Both the position numbers and the translations under genes were made by a program. The notes under the pieces were generated by a model. It was not told where the DNA came from, searched no databases, and saw only the letters and a program-made list of their open reading frames with translations. From the NCBI RefSeq assembly GCF_003987175.1, contig NZ_PIPM01000003.1, positions 186,001-250,000 on the forward strand: 64,000 nt of DNA. The letters are read 5' to 3'. This DNA is from Aliidiomarina sanyensis. GTDB taxonomy: Bacteria > Pseudomonadota > Gammaproteobacteria > Enterobacterales > Alteromonadaceae. Below, in pieces: positions 46,908 to 57,777 of the stretch; positions within the stretch are counted from its first letter, which is position 1; every line of letters starts with the position of its first letter.

Positions 46908-47804
46908 ATGCGCAGTGAACGTTTAACCATCGCCGTCCAAAAATCCGGCCGACTCAGCAAGGAGTCGATCAAGCTTCTCGAGGCCTGCGGGGTCAAGTTT
47001 AATTTACACGAAGCGCGCTTGATGGCCCACAGCACGAGCCACCCGATCGATTTATTGCGGGTGCGCGATGATGACATTCCGGGATTGGTCATGGATGGCG
47101 TCGTCGATTTAGGTTTGGTTGGCGAAAACGTGCTCGAAGAAGAGCAAATTGAACGAACACTGAAGCAACAACCGAACACCTATCAATCCCTCCGTCGCTT
47201 GGATTTTGGTTTCTGCCGCTTGAGTGTTGCGGTTCCCAAAGAGGAGACCTACCAGGGGCTCGCAAGTTTGGATGGCAAAAAGATTGCCACCACGTATCCG
47301 CGGCTTCTTGAACGCTTTTTGCAGGAGCAAGGCGTAAAAGCCCGAACGGTCATGTTAACCGGCTCCGTCGAAGTCGCCCCCCGCGCGGGGCTTGCCGATG
47401 CAATTTGCGATCTCGTGTCGACCGGTGCGACGCTCGAGGCCAATGGACTCGTTGAACAGGAAGTCATCTTCCGCTCGCAAGTTCAGCTGATTCAACGGGG
47501 CGAATCGCTCTCCGATGAGAAACAAGCACTGGTGTCAAAGCTGCTCACGCGGCTTGATGGTGTGCAACTGGCCAAAGAAAGTAAGTACATCATGCTGCAC
47601 GCACCAAAAGACCGCTTGACGGAAGTAGAAGCAATTCTGCCGGGAGCAGAACGTCCAACAATTCTGCCGCTCAGTCACACCGACGAGCAAGTGGCTGTCC
47701 ACGTGGTGAGTACCGAAAATCTGTTCTGGGAAACCATGGAGAAGCTCAAAGCCTTGGGCTGCAGTTCAATCCTCGTGATGCCAATCGAAAAGATGATGGG
47801 GTAA
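46908..47804 (+). CDS. hisG: ATP phosphoribosyltransferase (long form)
   Basis: HisG catalyses the first, feedback-inhibited step of histidine synthesis. The 298-residue long form has [12 protein letters not shown] at the N terminus, the PRPP-binding [14 protein letters not shown], and the C-terminal ACT-like histidine-binding domain. The ATG at 46908 is chosen because AGGA lies about 9 nt upstream; the ATG at 46899 is in direct contact with it. Confidence 0.96.
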   Translation: MRSERLTIAVQKSGRLSKESIKLLEACGVKFNLHEARLMAHSTSHPIDLLRVRDDDIPGLVMDGVVDLGLVGENVLEEEQIERTLKQQPNTYQSLRRLDFGFCRLSVAVPKEETYQGLASLDGKKIATTYPRLLERFLQEQGVKARTVMLTGSVEVAPRAGLADAICDLVSTGATLEANGLVEQEVIFRSQVQLIQRGESLSDEKQALVSKLLTRLDGVQLAKESKYIMLHAPKDRLTEVEAILPGAERPTILPLSHTDEQVAVHVVSTENLFWETMEKLKALGCSSILVMPIEKMMG

Positions 47805-47808
47805 CCAC

Positions 47809-49164
47809 ATGCAAGCGATTATTCGTTGGTCTGAAATGACGCCAGAAGCGCAGCAGCAAGCGCTCGAACGTCCAGTTCAAGCGGTCAGTGGAACACTGAA
47901 GACCCAGGTGGCGAGCATTATTGACGCCATTGCTGAGCAGGGAGACCAAGCCTTCCTCGAGCTCACCGCACGGTTTGATGGCGTTACCCTCACGCGCCCT
48001 GAGCTGCCGATGGCACGTGTGCAAGCGCTGGCCGAGCAGACACCGGACGCGGTAAAGCGTGCAATTGATATCGCGTACACGAATATTCGCACGTTTCATA
48101 CGGCTCAGCAGCCGCAGAATATCCAAGTGACCACCATGCCAGGCGTCATCTGCGAACAGCGTTTTGCACCATTGCAATCGGTCGGTCTATATATTCCCGG
48201 AGGCAGCGCGAGTCTTCCCAGCACCGTGCTGATGCTGGGCGTTCCGGCACAACTTGCGAACTGCCCCACCCGGGTTTTGATCAGCCCGCCCAATGCGGAG
48301 GGTGAGCTAACCCCAGCCATCTGCTACGCAGCCCTTCGCTGTGGTATCTTAGCGGTCTATCTCGGTGGTGGCGCCCAAGCAATTGCTGCGCTTGCGCTCG
48401 GGACCGAAACCATCCCCGCGGTCGATAAAATCTTTGGTCCCGGTAACGCCTACGTCACTGAAGCGAAACAGCAAGTCAGCCAACGGGTCGGGGGCCCTGC
48501 CATCGATTTGCCCGCGGGTCCCTCAGAGCTTCTGGTGATCGCAGATGACACCGCGGATCCTGCGTTTGTGGCCGCTGACTTACTGTCGCAAGCGGAACAC
48601 GGACCAGACTCACAGGTCATTTGCGTCAGTCCATCACAGGCGCTGCTTGAGGGAGTACAACAAGCCCTTGCAATCCAGCTAGCCGCACTTCCTCGGCAGA
48701 CCATTGCGACCCAAGCCATGGCCGCCAGTAGTTTGATTTTGACCGATTCGATGCAAACAGCGGTCAACATCAGTGAAGCTTACGCGCCCGAGCACTTGAG
48801 CGTACAGGTTTCCGAACCTGAACCTTGGCTTGCGCAACTCACCCGAGCCGGTTCCATTTTTGTTGGACACTACACGCCAGAATCCGGCGGTGATTATGCG
48901 ACGGGAACCAATCACGTGCTGCCAACGTATGGTTTCGCGCGCAACTACAGCAGTCTCGGATTGCTTGATTTCTATCGTCGCTATACGTTGCAAACGGTTA
49001 CACCCGCAGGATTACAAGATCTCGGTCAGGCCATTATTGATCTTGCTGCGGAAGAATCGCTCGATGCCCACTTGCGCGCGGTATCACTCCGTCTTGAAAG
49101 CGAACGCTTTCAGCAGGATCTTGCATTGAATTCGGCCGCCAACGGGCAAAAGGAGCCTTCATGA
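47809..49164 (+). CDS. hisD: Histidinol dehydrogenase
   Basis: HisD performs the last two oxidations from histidinol to histidine using NAD and Zn2+. The 451-residue protein has VGLYIPGGSASLPST, KIFGPGNAYVTEAKQ, the DLPAGPSELLVIAD block and the Zn-site region SQAEHGPDSQ. The glutamate-histidine catalytic pair is in YAPEHLSV. It begins 4 nt after hisG and overlaps hisC. Confidence 0.97.
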   Translation: MQAIIRWSEMTPEAQQQALERPVQAVSGTLKTQVASIIDAIAEQGDQAFLELTARFDGVTLTRPELPMARVQALAEQTPDAVKRAIDIAYTNIRTFHTAQQPQNIQVTTMPGVICEQRFAPLQSVGLYIPGGSASLPSTVLMLGVPAQLANCPTRVLISPPNAEGELTPAICYAALRCGILAVYLGGGAQAIAALALGTETIPAVDKIFGPGNAYVTEAKQQVSQRVGGPAIDLPAGPSELLVIADDTADPAFVAADLLSQAEHGPDSQVICVSPSQALLEGVQQALAIQLAALPRQTIATQAMAASSLILTDSMQTAVNISEAYAPEHLSVQVSEPEPWLAQLTRAGSIFVGHYTPESGGDYATGTNHVLPTYGFARNYSSLGLLDFYRRYTLQTVTPAGLQDLGQAIIDLAAEESLDAHLRAVSLRLESERFQQDLALNSAANGQKEPS

Positions 49165-50279
49165 GCGTCACGTCATCTTCTAAAAATTCGTTTATCCAAA
49201 ATCTACTGCGGCCGCACCTACGTGATTTTACCCCCTATGCGTCGGCGCGCCGCACCATGTCCGGCGGCAATCTCTGGCTAAACGCCAATGAATCGCCCTA
49301 TGGGCGGCCGTACCGTGTTGAAACCGAAGAGCTGAATCGCTATCCAGATTTTCAGAATCGTGCGCTCAACCAAGCCTACGCGGAATATGCAGGACTGCAC
49401 AGGGATCAAGTCATAAGCCACCGAGGCAGTGATGAGAGTATCGAATTGGTGATTCGCACGTTTTGTGAACCGGGCCGCGATAAAATTCTGATTTGCCCAC
49501 CGACTTATGGCATGTATGGAATTTCCGCTGCGATCAATCACAATGAGACCGTCGCCATTCCTTTACGAGCAGACGATTGGCAATTAGATTTACCCGCGAT
49601 TGAGGCCGCGCTCGCGCAGTCAGACAACCCCATCAAAGTGGTGTTTTTGTGCAATCCTTCCAATCCGCTAGGCAATGCACTGCGCGAGGAAGATATGTTA
49701 AGCGTGATCGAACGCTGTCGCGGCAAAGCCTTGGTCGTGGTAGACGAGGCTTACATTGAGTTTGTTGCAGATCCAGCGCGAACCAGTATGGTTCGTTATT
49801 TGGAGCAATTTGAGAACTTACTGGTCATGCGCACGCTGTCAAAAGCATTTGGCCTTGCGGGCATCCGAGTGGGTTTCAGTTTGGCATCACCAAATATGGT
49901 ACAAGCGCTGCTCCCCGTGTTAGCCCCTTACCCACTTCCTGACGTAAGTGTGCAAATTGCCCGACAGGCCTTGACCCTTGATCAACTCATCGCAACACGA
50001 CAAAACACCTTTGAAGTGGTCTCCGAACGAACGCGTCTAATGAATTCACTTCAAGAGTTACCTTGGGTGCAGAAGGTCTACCCAAGCGTGACAAACTTTA
50101 TTTTACTTCAGGTCACGGATGCAAACGCCCTTATGGCGCACTGTCAAGCAGAGGGCGTTTTGATTCGGAATCAATCGTCTCAACTGGGCCTTACCCACTG
50201 CGTGCGGATCACCGTCGGCAGCCCTGAAGAAAACGAACGCTTACTTGAGGTCCTCGCGGCCTTTCGTGACAACGCCTAA
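49161..50279 (+). CDS. hisC: Histidinol-phosphate aminotransferase
   Basis: This 372-residue fold-type I PLP enzyme has NANESPYG at the N terminus, [10 protein letters not shown] for PLP contact, and the Schiff-base lysine in [16 protein letters not shown]. It overlaps hisD by ATGA; 13 nt separate it from hisB. Confidence 0.97.
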   Translation: MSVTSSSKNSFIQNLLRPHLRDFTPYASARRTMSGGNLWLNANESPYGRPYRVETEELNRYPDFQNRALNQAYAEYAGLHRDQVISHRGSDESIELVIRTFCEPGRDKILICPPTYGMYGISAAINHNETVAIPLRADDWQLDLPAIEAALAQSDNPIKVVFLCNPSNPLGNALREEDMLSVIERCRGKALVVVDEAYIEFVADPARTSMVRYLEQFENLLVMRTLSKAFGLAGIRVGFSLASPNMVQALLPVLAPYPLPDVSVQIARQALTLDQLIATRQNTFEVVSERTRLMNSLQELPWVQKVYPSVTNFILLQVTDANALMAHCQAEGVLIRNQSSQLGLTHCVRITVGSPEENERLLEVLAAFRDNA

Positions 50280-50292
50280 CCCGGAGGTTTTT

Positions 50293-51366
50293 ATGGCACA
50301 GCAAAAAATTCTTTTTATTGACCGGGATGGCACGCTCGTGGAAGAGCCACCCATTGATAAACAACTCGACTCCCTCGAAAAGCTCGTCTACGAGCCCTAC
50401 GTCGTCAATGCCCTGCAAGCGTTGCAAGCGGCTGGCTACCGATTGGTTATGGTGTCCAATCAAGATGGTTTAGGCACGGATAGCTTTCCACAAGCCGATT
50501 TTGATGCCCCGCAAGAAGCCATCCTCAACTTACTCAAAGCTCATGACGTTGTGTTCGATGAAATCCTGATTTGCCCACACTTCGAGGAAGATAACTGCAG
50601 TTGTCGCAAGCCAAAGCTTGGTTTGGTTCAGCACTTCTTGCAAGAGGGTCGTGTCGATTTTACGCGCTCGGCGGTGATTGGCGATCGCGACACCGACCTG
50701 CAACTTGCTGCCAGCATGGGAATTCAAGGCATTCGCTATGATCGCAAAGAGAATAACTGGAAAGCGATTGTCGCGGCGCTCACCCAAGCCCCTCGAGTTG
50801 CCGAAGTGACACGCACCACCAAAGAAACCGATATTCACATCAAAGTAAATCTCGATGCACCCGGCCCCATTGCAATTCATACCGGTCTCGGCTTCTTCGA
50901 TCACATGCTCGAGCAGATCGCCACCCACGGTGGGTTTTCTCTCGAGGTCGGGGTGACCGGCGACTTGCACATTGATGACCACCACACCGTCGAAGATACA
51001 GCGTTGGCGCTTGGCGAAGCCTTACACAAAGCGCTCGGCGACAAGCGCGGCATTGGCCGATTTGGCTTCGTCCTGCCCATGGATGAATGTCGAGCAGAAT
51101 GTGTTTTGGATATTTCCGGACGGCCATTCCTTGTGTTCGATGCCGATTTTACTGCACAACAAGTCGGCCAGCTCGGTACCCAAATGGTGCCGCACTTTTT
51201 CCGCAGCCTATGCGACACCATGAAGATCTCCTTGCACTTGAGCACCACCGAGGGCAATGCACACCACCAAGTGGAAAGTCTATTTAAAGTATTTGGTCGT
51301 GGACTGCGCCAAGCCATCCGCAAACAAGGCTCTGAAATGCCTTCAAGTAAGGGTGTGTTGGCATGA
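50293..51366 (+). CDS. hisB: Bifunctional histidinol-phosphatase / imidazoleglycerol-phosphate dehydratase
   Basis: The N-terminal HAD phosphatase domain (1-165) has the nucleophile motif FIDRDGTL and a zinc-binding [14 protein letters not shown] loop. The C-terminal IGPD domain (about 168-357) has the metal-binding [14 protein letters not shown] and DDHHTVED motifs. The ATG at 50293 follows GGAGG. It overlaps hisH by 4 nt. Confidence 0.97.
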   Translation: MAQQKILFIDRDGTLVEEPPIDKQLDSLEKLVYEPYVVNALQALQAAGYRLVMVSNQDGLGTDSFPQADFDAPQEAILNLLKAHDVVFDEILICPHFEEDNCSCRKPKLGLVQHFLQEGRVDFTRSAVIGDRDTDLQLAASMGIQGIRYDRKENNWKAIVAALTQAPRVAEVTRTTKETDIHIKVNLDAPGPIAIHTGLGFFDHMLEQIATHGGFSLEVGVTGDLHIDDHHTVEDTALALGEALHKALGDKRGIGRFGFVLPMDECRAECVLDISGRPFLVFDADFTAQQVGQLGTQMVPHFFRSLCDTMKISLHLSTTEGNAHHQVESLFKVFGRGLRQAIRKQGSEMPSSKGVLA

Positions 51367-51971
51367 GTCTGGTGATTGTAAACACGCGAGTGGCGAACCT
51401 TGCCTCCGTTGATTTTGCTTTTCAACGATTCGGGGTGCACGCCACCATCAGTGCCGATCCTGCAATCATTCGGGCCGCTGAGCGCGTGGTATTGCCCGGT
51501 GTAGGTACAGCTGGAGCGGCGATGCGTTCGTTACAATCCCTCGAGTTGGTGAATGTATTGCGCGAACTCGAGCAACCCGTGTTGGGGATCTGTTTGGGGA
51601 TGCAAATGCTGGCCGAGTCCTCTCATGAGTCACAAGGCGCACAGGACAAACCGACACCCTGCCTGGGCGTCATTCCAACTCAGATTGAGCGATTACACGA
51701 CGATGGTCGACACCCCCTACCCCATATGGGTTGGAATCAAACGCAGGTGAGTGAACATCCGCTGTTCCGTGGACTGAATAATCCATGGTTTTACTATGTC
51801 CATTCATTCGCAGCACCCGTGAATGATTCAGCCATAGCCGCCTGTGACTACACGCAGCCATTTGCAGCTGCCATCGCCCACAAGAATTTTATGGGCGTCC
51901 AGTTTCACCCCGAGCGTTCAGGTCACGATGGCGCTCAGGTACTCAAAAATTTCTTGGAGATCTCATGTTAA
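51363..51971 (+). CDS. hisH: Imidazole glycerol phosphate synthase, glutaminase subunit
   Basis: This class I glutamine amidotransferase supplies ammonia to HisF. The 202-residue protein has the nucleophile cysteine in [10 protein letters not shown] (about residue 78) and the His/Glu of the triad in [10 protein letters not shown]. It overlaps hisB by 4 nt and hisA by 7 nt. Confidence 0.96.
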   Translation: MSLVIVNTRVANLASVDFAFQRFGVHATISADPAIIRAAERVVLPGVGTAGAAMRSLQSLELVNVLRELEQPVLGICLGMQMLAESSHESQGAQDKPTPCLGVIPTQIERLHDDGRHPLPHMGWNQTQVSEHPLFRGLNNPWFYYVHSFAAPVNDSAIAACDYTQPFAAAIAHKNFMGVQFHPERSGHDGAQVLKNFLEISC

Positions 51972-52702
51972 TTCCTGCGCTTGATCTAATTGATGGCCAA
52001 GTGGTCCGCCTCTATCAAGGTGATTTCAAGCAACAAACCACCTACGATGCGGATCCAGTGGCCGTCGCATGCCGCTACCGCGATGCCGGCGCCGAAGTTC
52101 TGCACTTGGTTGATCTCGATGGTGCCCGCGATGTAACAAAACGTCAGCTACCGTTGCTCAAGGCCATCACCGAAGCGACCGGTCTGCCGATTCAAACCGG
52201 TGGTGGCATTCGAACTCGTGAGGACTTAGTGGATTTATTTGACGCCGGTGTGCAGCGGGCCGTTATTGGCTCAAAAGCCGTGCAAGATCCCGAGACTGTC
52301 TACGCGTGGTTAAACGAATTTGGCCCCGAGGCGATTGTCCTCGCCCTCGACATCATGATTGATGCAGAAGGTCAGCGCTGGCTTGCCACCCACGGATGGC
52401 AAGAAAAGAGCAGCGTCACGCTCGATGCGCTCATGACCGGCTACCGTCAGCGAGGTCTGAAACACGTGTTGTGCACCGACATCAGCAAAGATGGTACCTT
52501 GCAAGGCCCAAATGTCGCGCTCTATCGAGACCTCAAACAAGCCTATCCCGAAATCATCTGGCAAGCCTCCGGTGGCGTAGCTGCGCTTCACGACCTCACC
52601 GAGCTGGCCGCGGTGCAATGCGACAGCGTCATCCTTGGAAAAGCATTACTGACCGGACAATTTACGTTGCAGGAGGCGTTACAATGCTGGCAAAACGCAT
52701 AA
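51965..52702 (+). CDS. hisA: ProFAR isomerase
   Basis: HisA isomerises the ring-opened N'-(ribosyl)formimino-AICAR nucleotide. The 245-residue (beta-alpha)8 barrel has the N-terminal catalytic Asp in [17 protein letters not shown], the mid-barrel QTGGGIRT, and the second catalytic Asp in [14 protein letters not shown]. It overlaps hisH and hisF. Confidence 0.96.
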   Translation: MLIPALDLIDGQVVRLYQGDFKQQTTYDADPVAVACRYRDAGAEVLHLVDLDGARDVTKRQLPLLKAITEATGLPIQTGGGIRTREDLVDLFDAGVQRAVIGSKAVQDPETVYAWLNEFGPEAIVLALDIMIDAEGQRWLATHGWQEKSSVTLDALMTGYRQRGLKHVLCTDISKDGTLQGPNVALYRDLKQAYPEIIWQASGGVAALHDLTELAAVQCDSVILGKALLTGQFTLQEALQCWQNA

Positions 52703-53457
52703 TCCCCTGCCTTGATGTTCGCGACGGTCAAGTCGTCAAAGGCGTGCAGTTTCGCAATCACGAAGTGGTTGGTGATATCGTGCCATTGGCCACGCGCTAT
52801 GCTGCTGAGGGTGCGGACGAACTGGTGTTTTACGACATCACTGCGAGCTCAGACAACCGCGTCGTAGATAAATCGTGGGTCAGCCGGGTCGCAAAAGTGA
52901 TTAACATTCCGTTCGCCGTCGCGGGAGGCATTCAAAGCATTGAGCAAGCACGGGAGATCCTCGCCATGGGTGCGGATAAAATCTCCGTGAACTCCCCGGC
53001 CTTGCGGCGCCCGGATTTGATCAATGAATTGGTCGATGAGTTTGGCCAACAATGTGTCGTGATTGGTGTCGATAGCTTCTACAATCAGGAAACACAGACC
53101 TATGAGGTCTATCAGTTCACGGGAGATGAAACCCGAACGTTAAAAACTCAGTGGCAAACCGCCGATTGGGTTCAGGAAGTCATCGCCCGCGGAGCCGGTG
53201 AAATTGTTCTGAATTGTATGAATCAAGATGGCGTACGAAATGGCTACGACCTGACCCAGCTCAAAGCAATTCGCCAACAGTGTACCGTTCCTCTTATTGC
53301 CTCGGGTGGTGCCGGTGCAATTGAGCACTTTATTGATGTGTTTCAACAGGCAGATGTCGATGGCGCGCTCGCCGCATCGGTATTCCACAAGGGCATCATT
53401 GAGATGGCTGATTTAAAAACTGCATTGCGCGCGGCGCAGGTCTGCATTCGGCCCTAA
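52684..53457 (+). CDS. hisF: Imidazole glycerol phosphate synthase, cyclase subunit
   Basis: The 257-residue barrel closes the imidazole ring with ammonia from HisH. Catalytic Asp residues are in [15 protein letters not shown] (about 11) and [10 protein letters not shown] (about 130). The ATG at 52684, inside hisA, follows a strong AGGAGG; the upstream open frame has no family similarity. It is followed after 35 nt by hisIE. Confidence 0.97.
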   Translation: MLAKRIIPCLDVRDGQVVKGVQFRNHEVVGDIVPLATRYAAEGADELVFYDITASSDNRVVDKSWVSRVAKVINIPFAVAGGIQSIEQAREILAMGADKISVNSPALRRPDLINELVDEFGQQCVVIGVDSFYNQETQTYEVYQFTGDETRTLKTQWQTADWVQEVIARGAGEIVLNCMNQDGVRNGYDLTQLKAIRQQCTVPLIASGGAGAIEHFIDVFQQADVDGALAASVFHKGIIEMADLKTALRAAQVCIRP

Positions 53458-53492
53458 TCACCCAGCGCCACGGATTTATAAAGGAAACAACC

Positions 53493-54128
53493 ATGAAAAT
53501 TACGGCATCCAATCTCGATCAGCTCGCATGGGAAAAAATGGACGGACTACTGCCCTGCATGGTTCAAGATGCCAGTAGCGGGCGGCTCCTTATGCAAGGG
53601 TATGTGAATCAAGACGCCTTGCAAACTACGCTAAAAAGCGGTCATGTCACGTTCTTTTCCCGCAGCAAGCAACGTTTATGGACCAAGGGCGAAAGCTCAG
53701 GCAATACGCTTTCCTTGGTTTCACTGACCGCCGATTGTGATCGAGATGCAGTCCTTGCCCTCGCACATCCTCATGGTCCCACATGTCACTTGGGAACCGA
53801 ATCATGCTGGGTTCCAGAAACACAACCGGTGGCGAGCGAACTGATTGAACTCGAGCGCACCATTGCCGAACGCAAAATAGCCCTTGCGGCAGGCACGCCA
53901 GGAAAAAGTTACACTGCATCGCTCTTGCAAAGTGGTATTCGCCGTTGCGCGCAAAAGGTCGGGGAAGAAGGCGTTGAAGTTGCCCTCGCTGCCGTTGCAC
54001 AAGATGATGACGCTTTACTCAACGAGAGTGCCGACTTGCTCTACCACCTCTTGGTGGTCCTGCAGGCCCGCAATCTAAGCCTCAGCGACGTCGTCGAGGT
54101 CCTCAGAAGCCGCCGCGCCAACCCGTAG
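53493..54128 (+). CDS. hisIE: Bifunctional phosphoribosyl-AMP cyclohydrolase / phosphoribosyl-ATP pyrophosphatase
   Basis: The 211-residue fusion performs steps 2 and 3 of the pathway. The HisI domain (1-110) has MLVQDASSG-like and FFSRSKQRLWTKGE blocks and zinc ligands in DCDRDA and HTCH-type positions (PTCHLGTESCW). The HisE domain (115-211) has the helical RKIALAAGTPGKSYTASLL and KVGEEGVEVALAA motifs. Its TAG stop is provided by a degenerate REP-like GTAGC sequence. It is the last gene of the his operon. Confidence 0.97.
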   Translation: MKITASNLDQLAWEKMDGLLPCMVQDASSGRLLMQGYVNQDALQTTLKSGHVTFFSRSKQRLWTKGESSGNTLSLVSLTADCDRDAVLALAHPHGPTCHLGTESCWVPETQPVASELIELERTIAERKIALAAGTPGKSYTASLLQSGIRRCAQKVGEEGVEVALAAVAQDDDALLNESADLLYHLLVVLQARNLSLSDVVEVLRSRRANP

Positions 54129-54278
54129 CAAACGCAGACTCCCTAACGCGGCGTTGGGTGCCTATTCCGGCACCGGCATTTTGGCCCGGGGTGGGTAATG
54201 ATCGTAGCCAACGCATTGCGTTGGGCATAAGGCTTACGGCATTTATCAATTTCGGACCCAACGCGATGCGTTGGCTAC
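54125..54278. repeat. REP-like palindromes, cluster 3, between hisIE and norM
   Basis: Full palindromes lie at 54204-54229 (GTAGCCAACGC-ATT-GCGTTGGGCAT) and 54256-54278 (ACCCAACGC-GAT-GCGTTGGCTAC), in opposite orientation. Degenerate copies lie at 54125-54158. The repeats occupy most of the interval between two convergent genes and contain the stop codons of both. No separate terminator is visible, so they may also form the transcript ends. Confidence 0.88.
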
Positions 54279-55624
54279 CCTTGGACCCAGCGGCGGTGGA
54301 TGATGCGTAAGCGTATGGTGAGGAGCACCGCGGCGACGCTGAGCCCGGAAATAAAGCCAATCCAGAAGCCCGCCGCCCCCATGCGTGGGACAATCCAATC
54401 GGTTAAGCCCAAGACGATGCCGATACTCAAGCCAAATGGCCAATAAGCGATGAAGGTTACAATCATCGAGGCGCGGGTATCTTTGTAGCCGCGCAATGCC
54501 CCGATCGAAATGGCCTGAAAAGTATCGGATACGGTGAAGATTGCCGCGAGTCCCAGAAGCGTTGCTGCAAGCTGAATGATCTCGGCATTCTCGGTGTATA
54601 AACTGGCAAGCCAGCGTCCACCAAGCCACATCCCAAGCCCATTGACGACTGCGAAGCTCACACCCAGCAGCAACGCAACCTTGAATGCATTCATGGCGTC
54701 ATCTGCTTGCTTTGCGCCCAGCGCAAAACCAACTCGTAGTGTCACCGCCATACTCAAGCTAAGGGGTACCATATACACCAATGATGAAACATTGAGTGCA
54801 ATTTGGTGGCCAGACACCATGATGGCCCCGAGGGGTGCGATCAAAATAGCGACGGCAGCAAATAAACTGGTCTCAAAAAATAGCGCCATGGAAATGGGAA
54901 AACCAAGGCGGACAAAGTGCCAAATATCATCCCAGGCCGGTGGATGCCAGCGTGAAAATATCTTCATTGGCCGGTATCGTTTTGAATACATGACGTATAC
55001 CAATAAGCTCAGCGCCATCCCCCACAATACAATAGCCGAAGCAACCCCTGCACCCGCGCCACCTAACGCAGGCATACCGAGTTTTCCGTAGATAAATACA
55101 TAGTTGGCGGGGATATTAATGAGCAGGCCGATCACGCCGATGACGAGCGATGGCATAGTGTGTGAGAGCCCCTCACAGAAATTGCGCAGCACCACATACA
55201 ATACAAACGCCGGCAATCCCCACATAATATATTGCAGGTAATCTAAGGTCATGGTGCGAAACGCGGGTTCCACATCCATCATGGCAAGAAAATAAGGGGC
55301 AAAAAAGAGCAGCGCACCCGTGAGTAAAGCAGCAATAATGCAGGTGTACAGGCTTTGCTGAACATGGCGCCCTACCTCAGTCCGGTCACCTGCACCATCA
55401 CAGTGAGAAATAACCGGTGCAAGCGCGAGACCCATCCCGAAAATGAGAAGCGTCAACGGAATCCAAATCGAACCGCCGACAGCGACCGCCGCCAAATCGG
55501 TTGCGCCGACACGGCCAGCCATGACCGTATCCACGACACCCATCAACATTTGGGTGAGCTGTGCGATCAAAATCGGACCGGTAAGCAACGCAAGCTTTTT
55601 CGTTTCAGGCCACAAGTGGCGCAT
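54275..55624 (-). CDS. norM: MATE efflux transporter (NorM-like)
   Basis: This 449-residue membrane protein has twelve helices and the classic MATE repeats. Hallmarks are GRVGATDLAAVAVGGSIWIP in the first half, and GHQIALNVSSLVYMVPLSLSMA and ALRGYKDTRASM in the second. NorM-type proteins are Na+-coupled multidrug exporters. GGAG precedes the ATG. It is third in a MAPEG-hydrolase-norM series with short gaps. The stop TAG is read from the REP-like GTAGCC sequence, so the last residues may have been altered by the repeat. Confidence 0.92.
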   Translation of the reverse strand: MRHLWPETKKLALLTGPILIAQLTQMLMGVVDTVMAGRVGATDLAAVAVGGSIWIPLTLLIFGMGLALAPVISHCDGAGDRTEVGRHVQQSLYTCIIAALLTGALLFFAPYFLAMMDVEPAFRTMTLDYLQYIMWGLPAFVLYVVLRNFCEGLSHTMPSLVIGVIGLLINIPANYVFIYGKLGMPALGGAGAGVASAIVLWGMALSLLVYVMYSKRYRPMKIFSRWHPPAWDDIWHFVRLGFPISMALFFETSLFAAVAILIAPLGAIMVSGHQIALNVSSLVYMVPLSLSMAVTLRVGFALGAKQADDAMNAFKVALLLGVSFAVVNGLGMWLGGRWLASLYTENAEIIQLAATLLGLAAIFTVSDTFQAISIGALRGYKDTRASMIVTFIAYWPFGLSIGIVLGLTDWIVPRMGAAGFWIGFISGLSVAAVLLTIRLRIIHRRWVQG

Positions 55625-55642
55625 AGATCACTCCGATCGTTC

Positions 55643-56413
55643 TCAATCGAGACCAGCAAGCAAGGTGTGTAAAGCCTGCACAAGATGTGGGTTGACGCGT
55701 TCAGGATGGGTAAGAGGGCCCATATGACCCGCATCCACAGTAATCCTATGACATACAGGTACATGTGCTGCCAAAATATCGGCAACCGTTCGACTCGAGA
55801 GCGGTGACTGATTCCCGTGTAAGAGCCACACTGGACAGGCTATTTCAGCATAATCCTCGGCCCGTGCAGGTTCATCGAATAACGCATGAAAATCTGCGGA
55901 AACCTTGCGCTGTTGTGTGATCATAGCACGCTGCAAGCGCGGTGGGAGCGCGGCAAAGTAGCCGGGTTGATTCCAGTAATCGACGAACGCCGCACAAGCT
56001 TGCGACAAAGAGGATGTATCCATTGTTTTCGCGATGGCGACAATCTCAGACCGCGCAGGATGCGCCGCGGGAAGCACATGGAAGGCGACTGGCTCATAGA
56101 CAATCACACCGACCACGCGGTCACCGAGCTCTCGTGCTAACCGCAAGGCCAGCGCGCCACCGTATGAGTGCCCAATGAGCACCAGCGGTGTGTCATCGGC
56201 AAACGTCCCTGTTGCCTGTAAAGCAGCAATTTCATCATCAAATCGAAAGTCCGCTGCAAGCTTATCCAGCACTGGGCCTTGGCCATATCCAATCAAGTCG
56301 AGCCCCTCAAGTGGGCTGTCAGGCCAATGATGATGAATATCCTGTTGCAGTGCTCGCCATTGACCACTGTGACTTTGCGAACTATGGAACGCAAGAATTC
56401 TCACATGTTGCAT
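55643..56413 (-). CDS. Alpha/beta-hydrolase fold protein
   Basis: This 256-residue hydrolase has LAFHSSQSHSGQWRAL near the oxyanion region, the nucleophile elbow VLIGHSYGGAL (Ser about residue 87) and the catalytic His in DAGHMGPLTHPE. It resembles general esterases; the substrate is unknown. The ATG at 56413 gives a family-like start, while a TTG 7 codons upstream would extend it. It lies 26 nt after the MAPEG gene and 18 nt before norM, so the three are probably co-transcribed. Confidence 0.85.
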   Translation of the reverse strand: MQHVRILAFHSSQSHSGQWRALQQDIHHHWPDSPLEGLDLIGYGQGPVLDKLAADFRFDDEIAALQATGTFADDTPLVLIGHSYGGALALRLARELGDRVVGVIVYEPVAFHVLPAAHPARSEIVAIAKTMDTSSLSQACAAFVDYWNQPGYFAALPPRLQRAMITQQRKVSADFHALFDEPARAEDYAEIACPVWLLHGNQSPLSSRTVADILAAHVPVCHRITVDAGHMGPLTHPERVNPHLVQALHTLLAGLD

Positions 56414-56439
56414 GGAAATACCAATGTCTCTCAATAACG

Positions 56440-56838
56440 TTAAAGCTGACTGCCCAACACATAACCCAACAGGTAGGCGGCACTAATCAAAAGCATCGTA
56501 AACGTACCAAGCACACCAATGGTCCGATAAATCGTCGGCCCCACAGAGCGTGTCAGTCCAATCGCGTGATTGATTCGGGCAACAAATAGCAATCCACCCA
56601 GACCATACATCAACATTGGATGCGCCCCAGTGAACTCAATTAAAGCCAGTAATACGAGCGCCAAAGGAACATACTCAATAAAGTTGCCATGAATACGCAC
56701 CGCGACTTCTAATTCCTCGCTTTTCCCCGTGCCAATACCCACTCGATGGCGCCAGCGCAGGCGAATAATACGAACCGATAGGACCAATAACAGCAACGTC
56801 AGCAGCGCTGCAAATAAACTCGTGACTGGAAGTAACAT
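56440..56838 (-). CDS. MAPEG family membrane protein (YecN-like)
   Basis: This 132-residue protein with four hydrophobic helices has the bacterial MAPEG signature RIHGNFIEYVPLALVLL (helix 2) and RINHAIGL. MAPEG members are glutathione- or eicosanoid-related membrane enzymes; the bacterial YecN group is functionally undefined. AGAGG precedes the ATG. It is separated from adk by a terminator. Confidence 0.88.
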   Translation of the reverse strand: MLLPVTSLFAALLTLLLLVLSVRIIRLRWRHRVGIGTGKSEELEVAVRIHGNFIEYVPLALVLLALIEFTGAHPMLMYGLGGLLFVARINHAIGLTRSVGPTIYRTIGVLGTFTMLLISAAYLLGYVLGSQL

Positions 56839-56938
56839 AATCGCCTCTTATTCTTGTGATGTGATTCCCTTTAACTGCATGTGCGCAGATCGCATCAGTA
56901 TACGAGAAAACGTGCAAAAAAAGTGAATTCCATTAAAG

Positions 56939-56966
56939 AAAAGGGCCGCCCAAAGGCAGCCCTTCA
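56939..56966 (-). terminator. Rho-independent terminator of adk
   Basis: On the minus strand AAGGGCTGCC-TTTG-GGCGGCCCTT forms a long stem with one mismatch followed by TTCTTT, about 28 nt after the adk stop. Between the two, a short ATTAACCAAG tandem repeat carries the adk stop codon. Confidence 0.8.
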
Positions 56967-56993
56967 AACAAACATAACCAAGATTAACCAAGA

Positions 56994-57656
<663 letters not shown>

Positions 57657-57676
57657 TTATCGTCATGAGCCACAAA

Positions 57677-57704
57677 ATTTTATGCGCCCAACTTTACCTT
57701 TCAA
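57677..57704 (-). promoter_or_regulatory. Promoter of adk
   Basis: On the minus strand TTGAAA (57704-57699) is 16 nt from TAAAAT (57682-57677), about 39 nt upstream of the adk start and just after the htpG terminator. Confidence 0.65.
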
Positions 57705-57710
57705 AGCTCA

Positions 57711-57739
57711 AAATAACAAGGCCGACCATCGTCGACCTT
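57711..57739 (-). terminator. Candidate terminator of htpG
   Basis: On the minus strand AAGG-T-CGAC-GATG-GTCG-G-CCTT (one mismatch) is followed by GTTATTTTG, 39 nt after the htpG stop. The T run is interrupted, so its strength is uncertain. Confidence 0.6.
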
Positions 57740-57777
57740 GCGCTTTCTCGTGGAACTGTGAGAGCCTGTTAGGCTGG

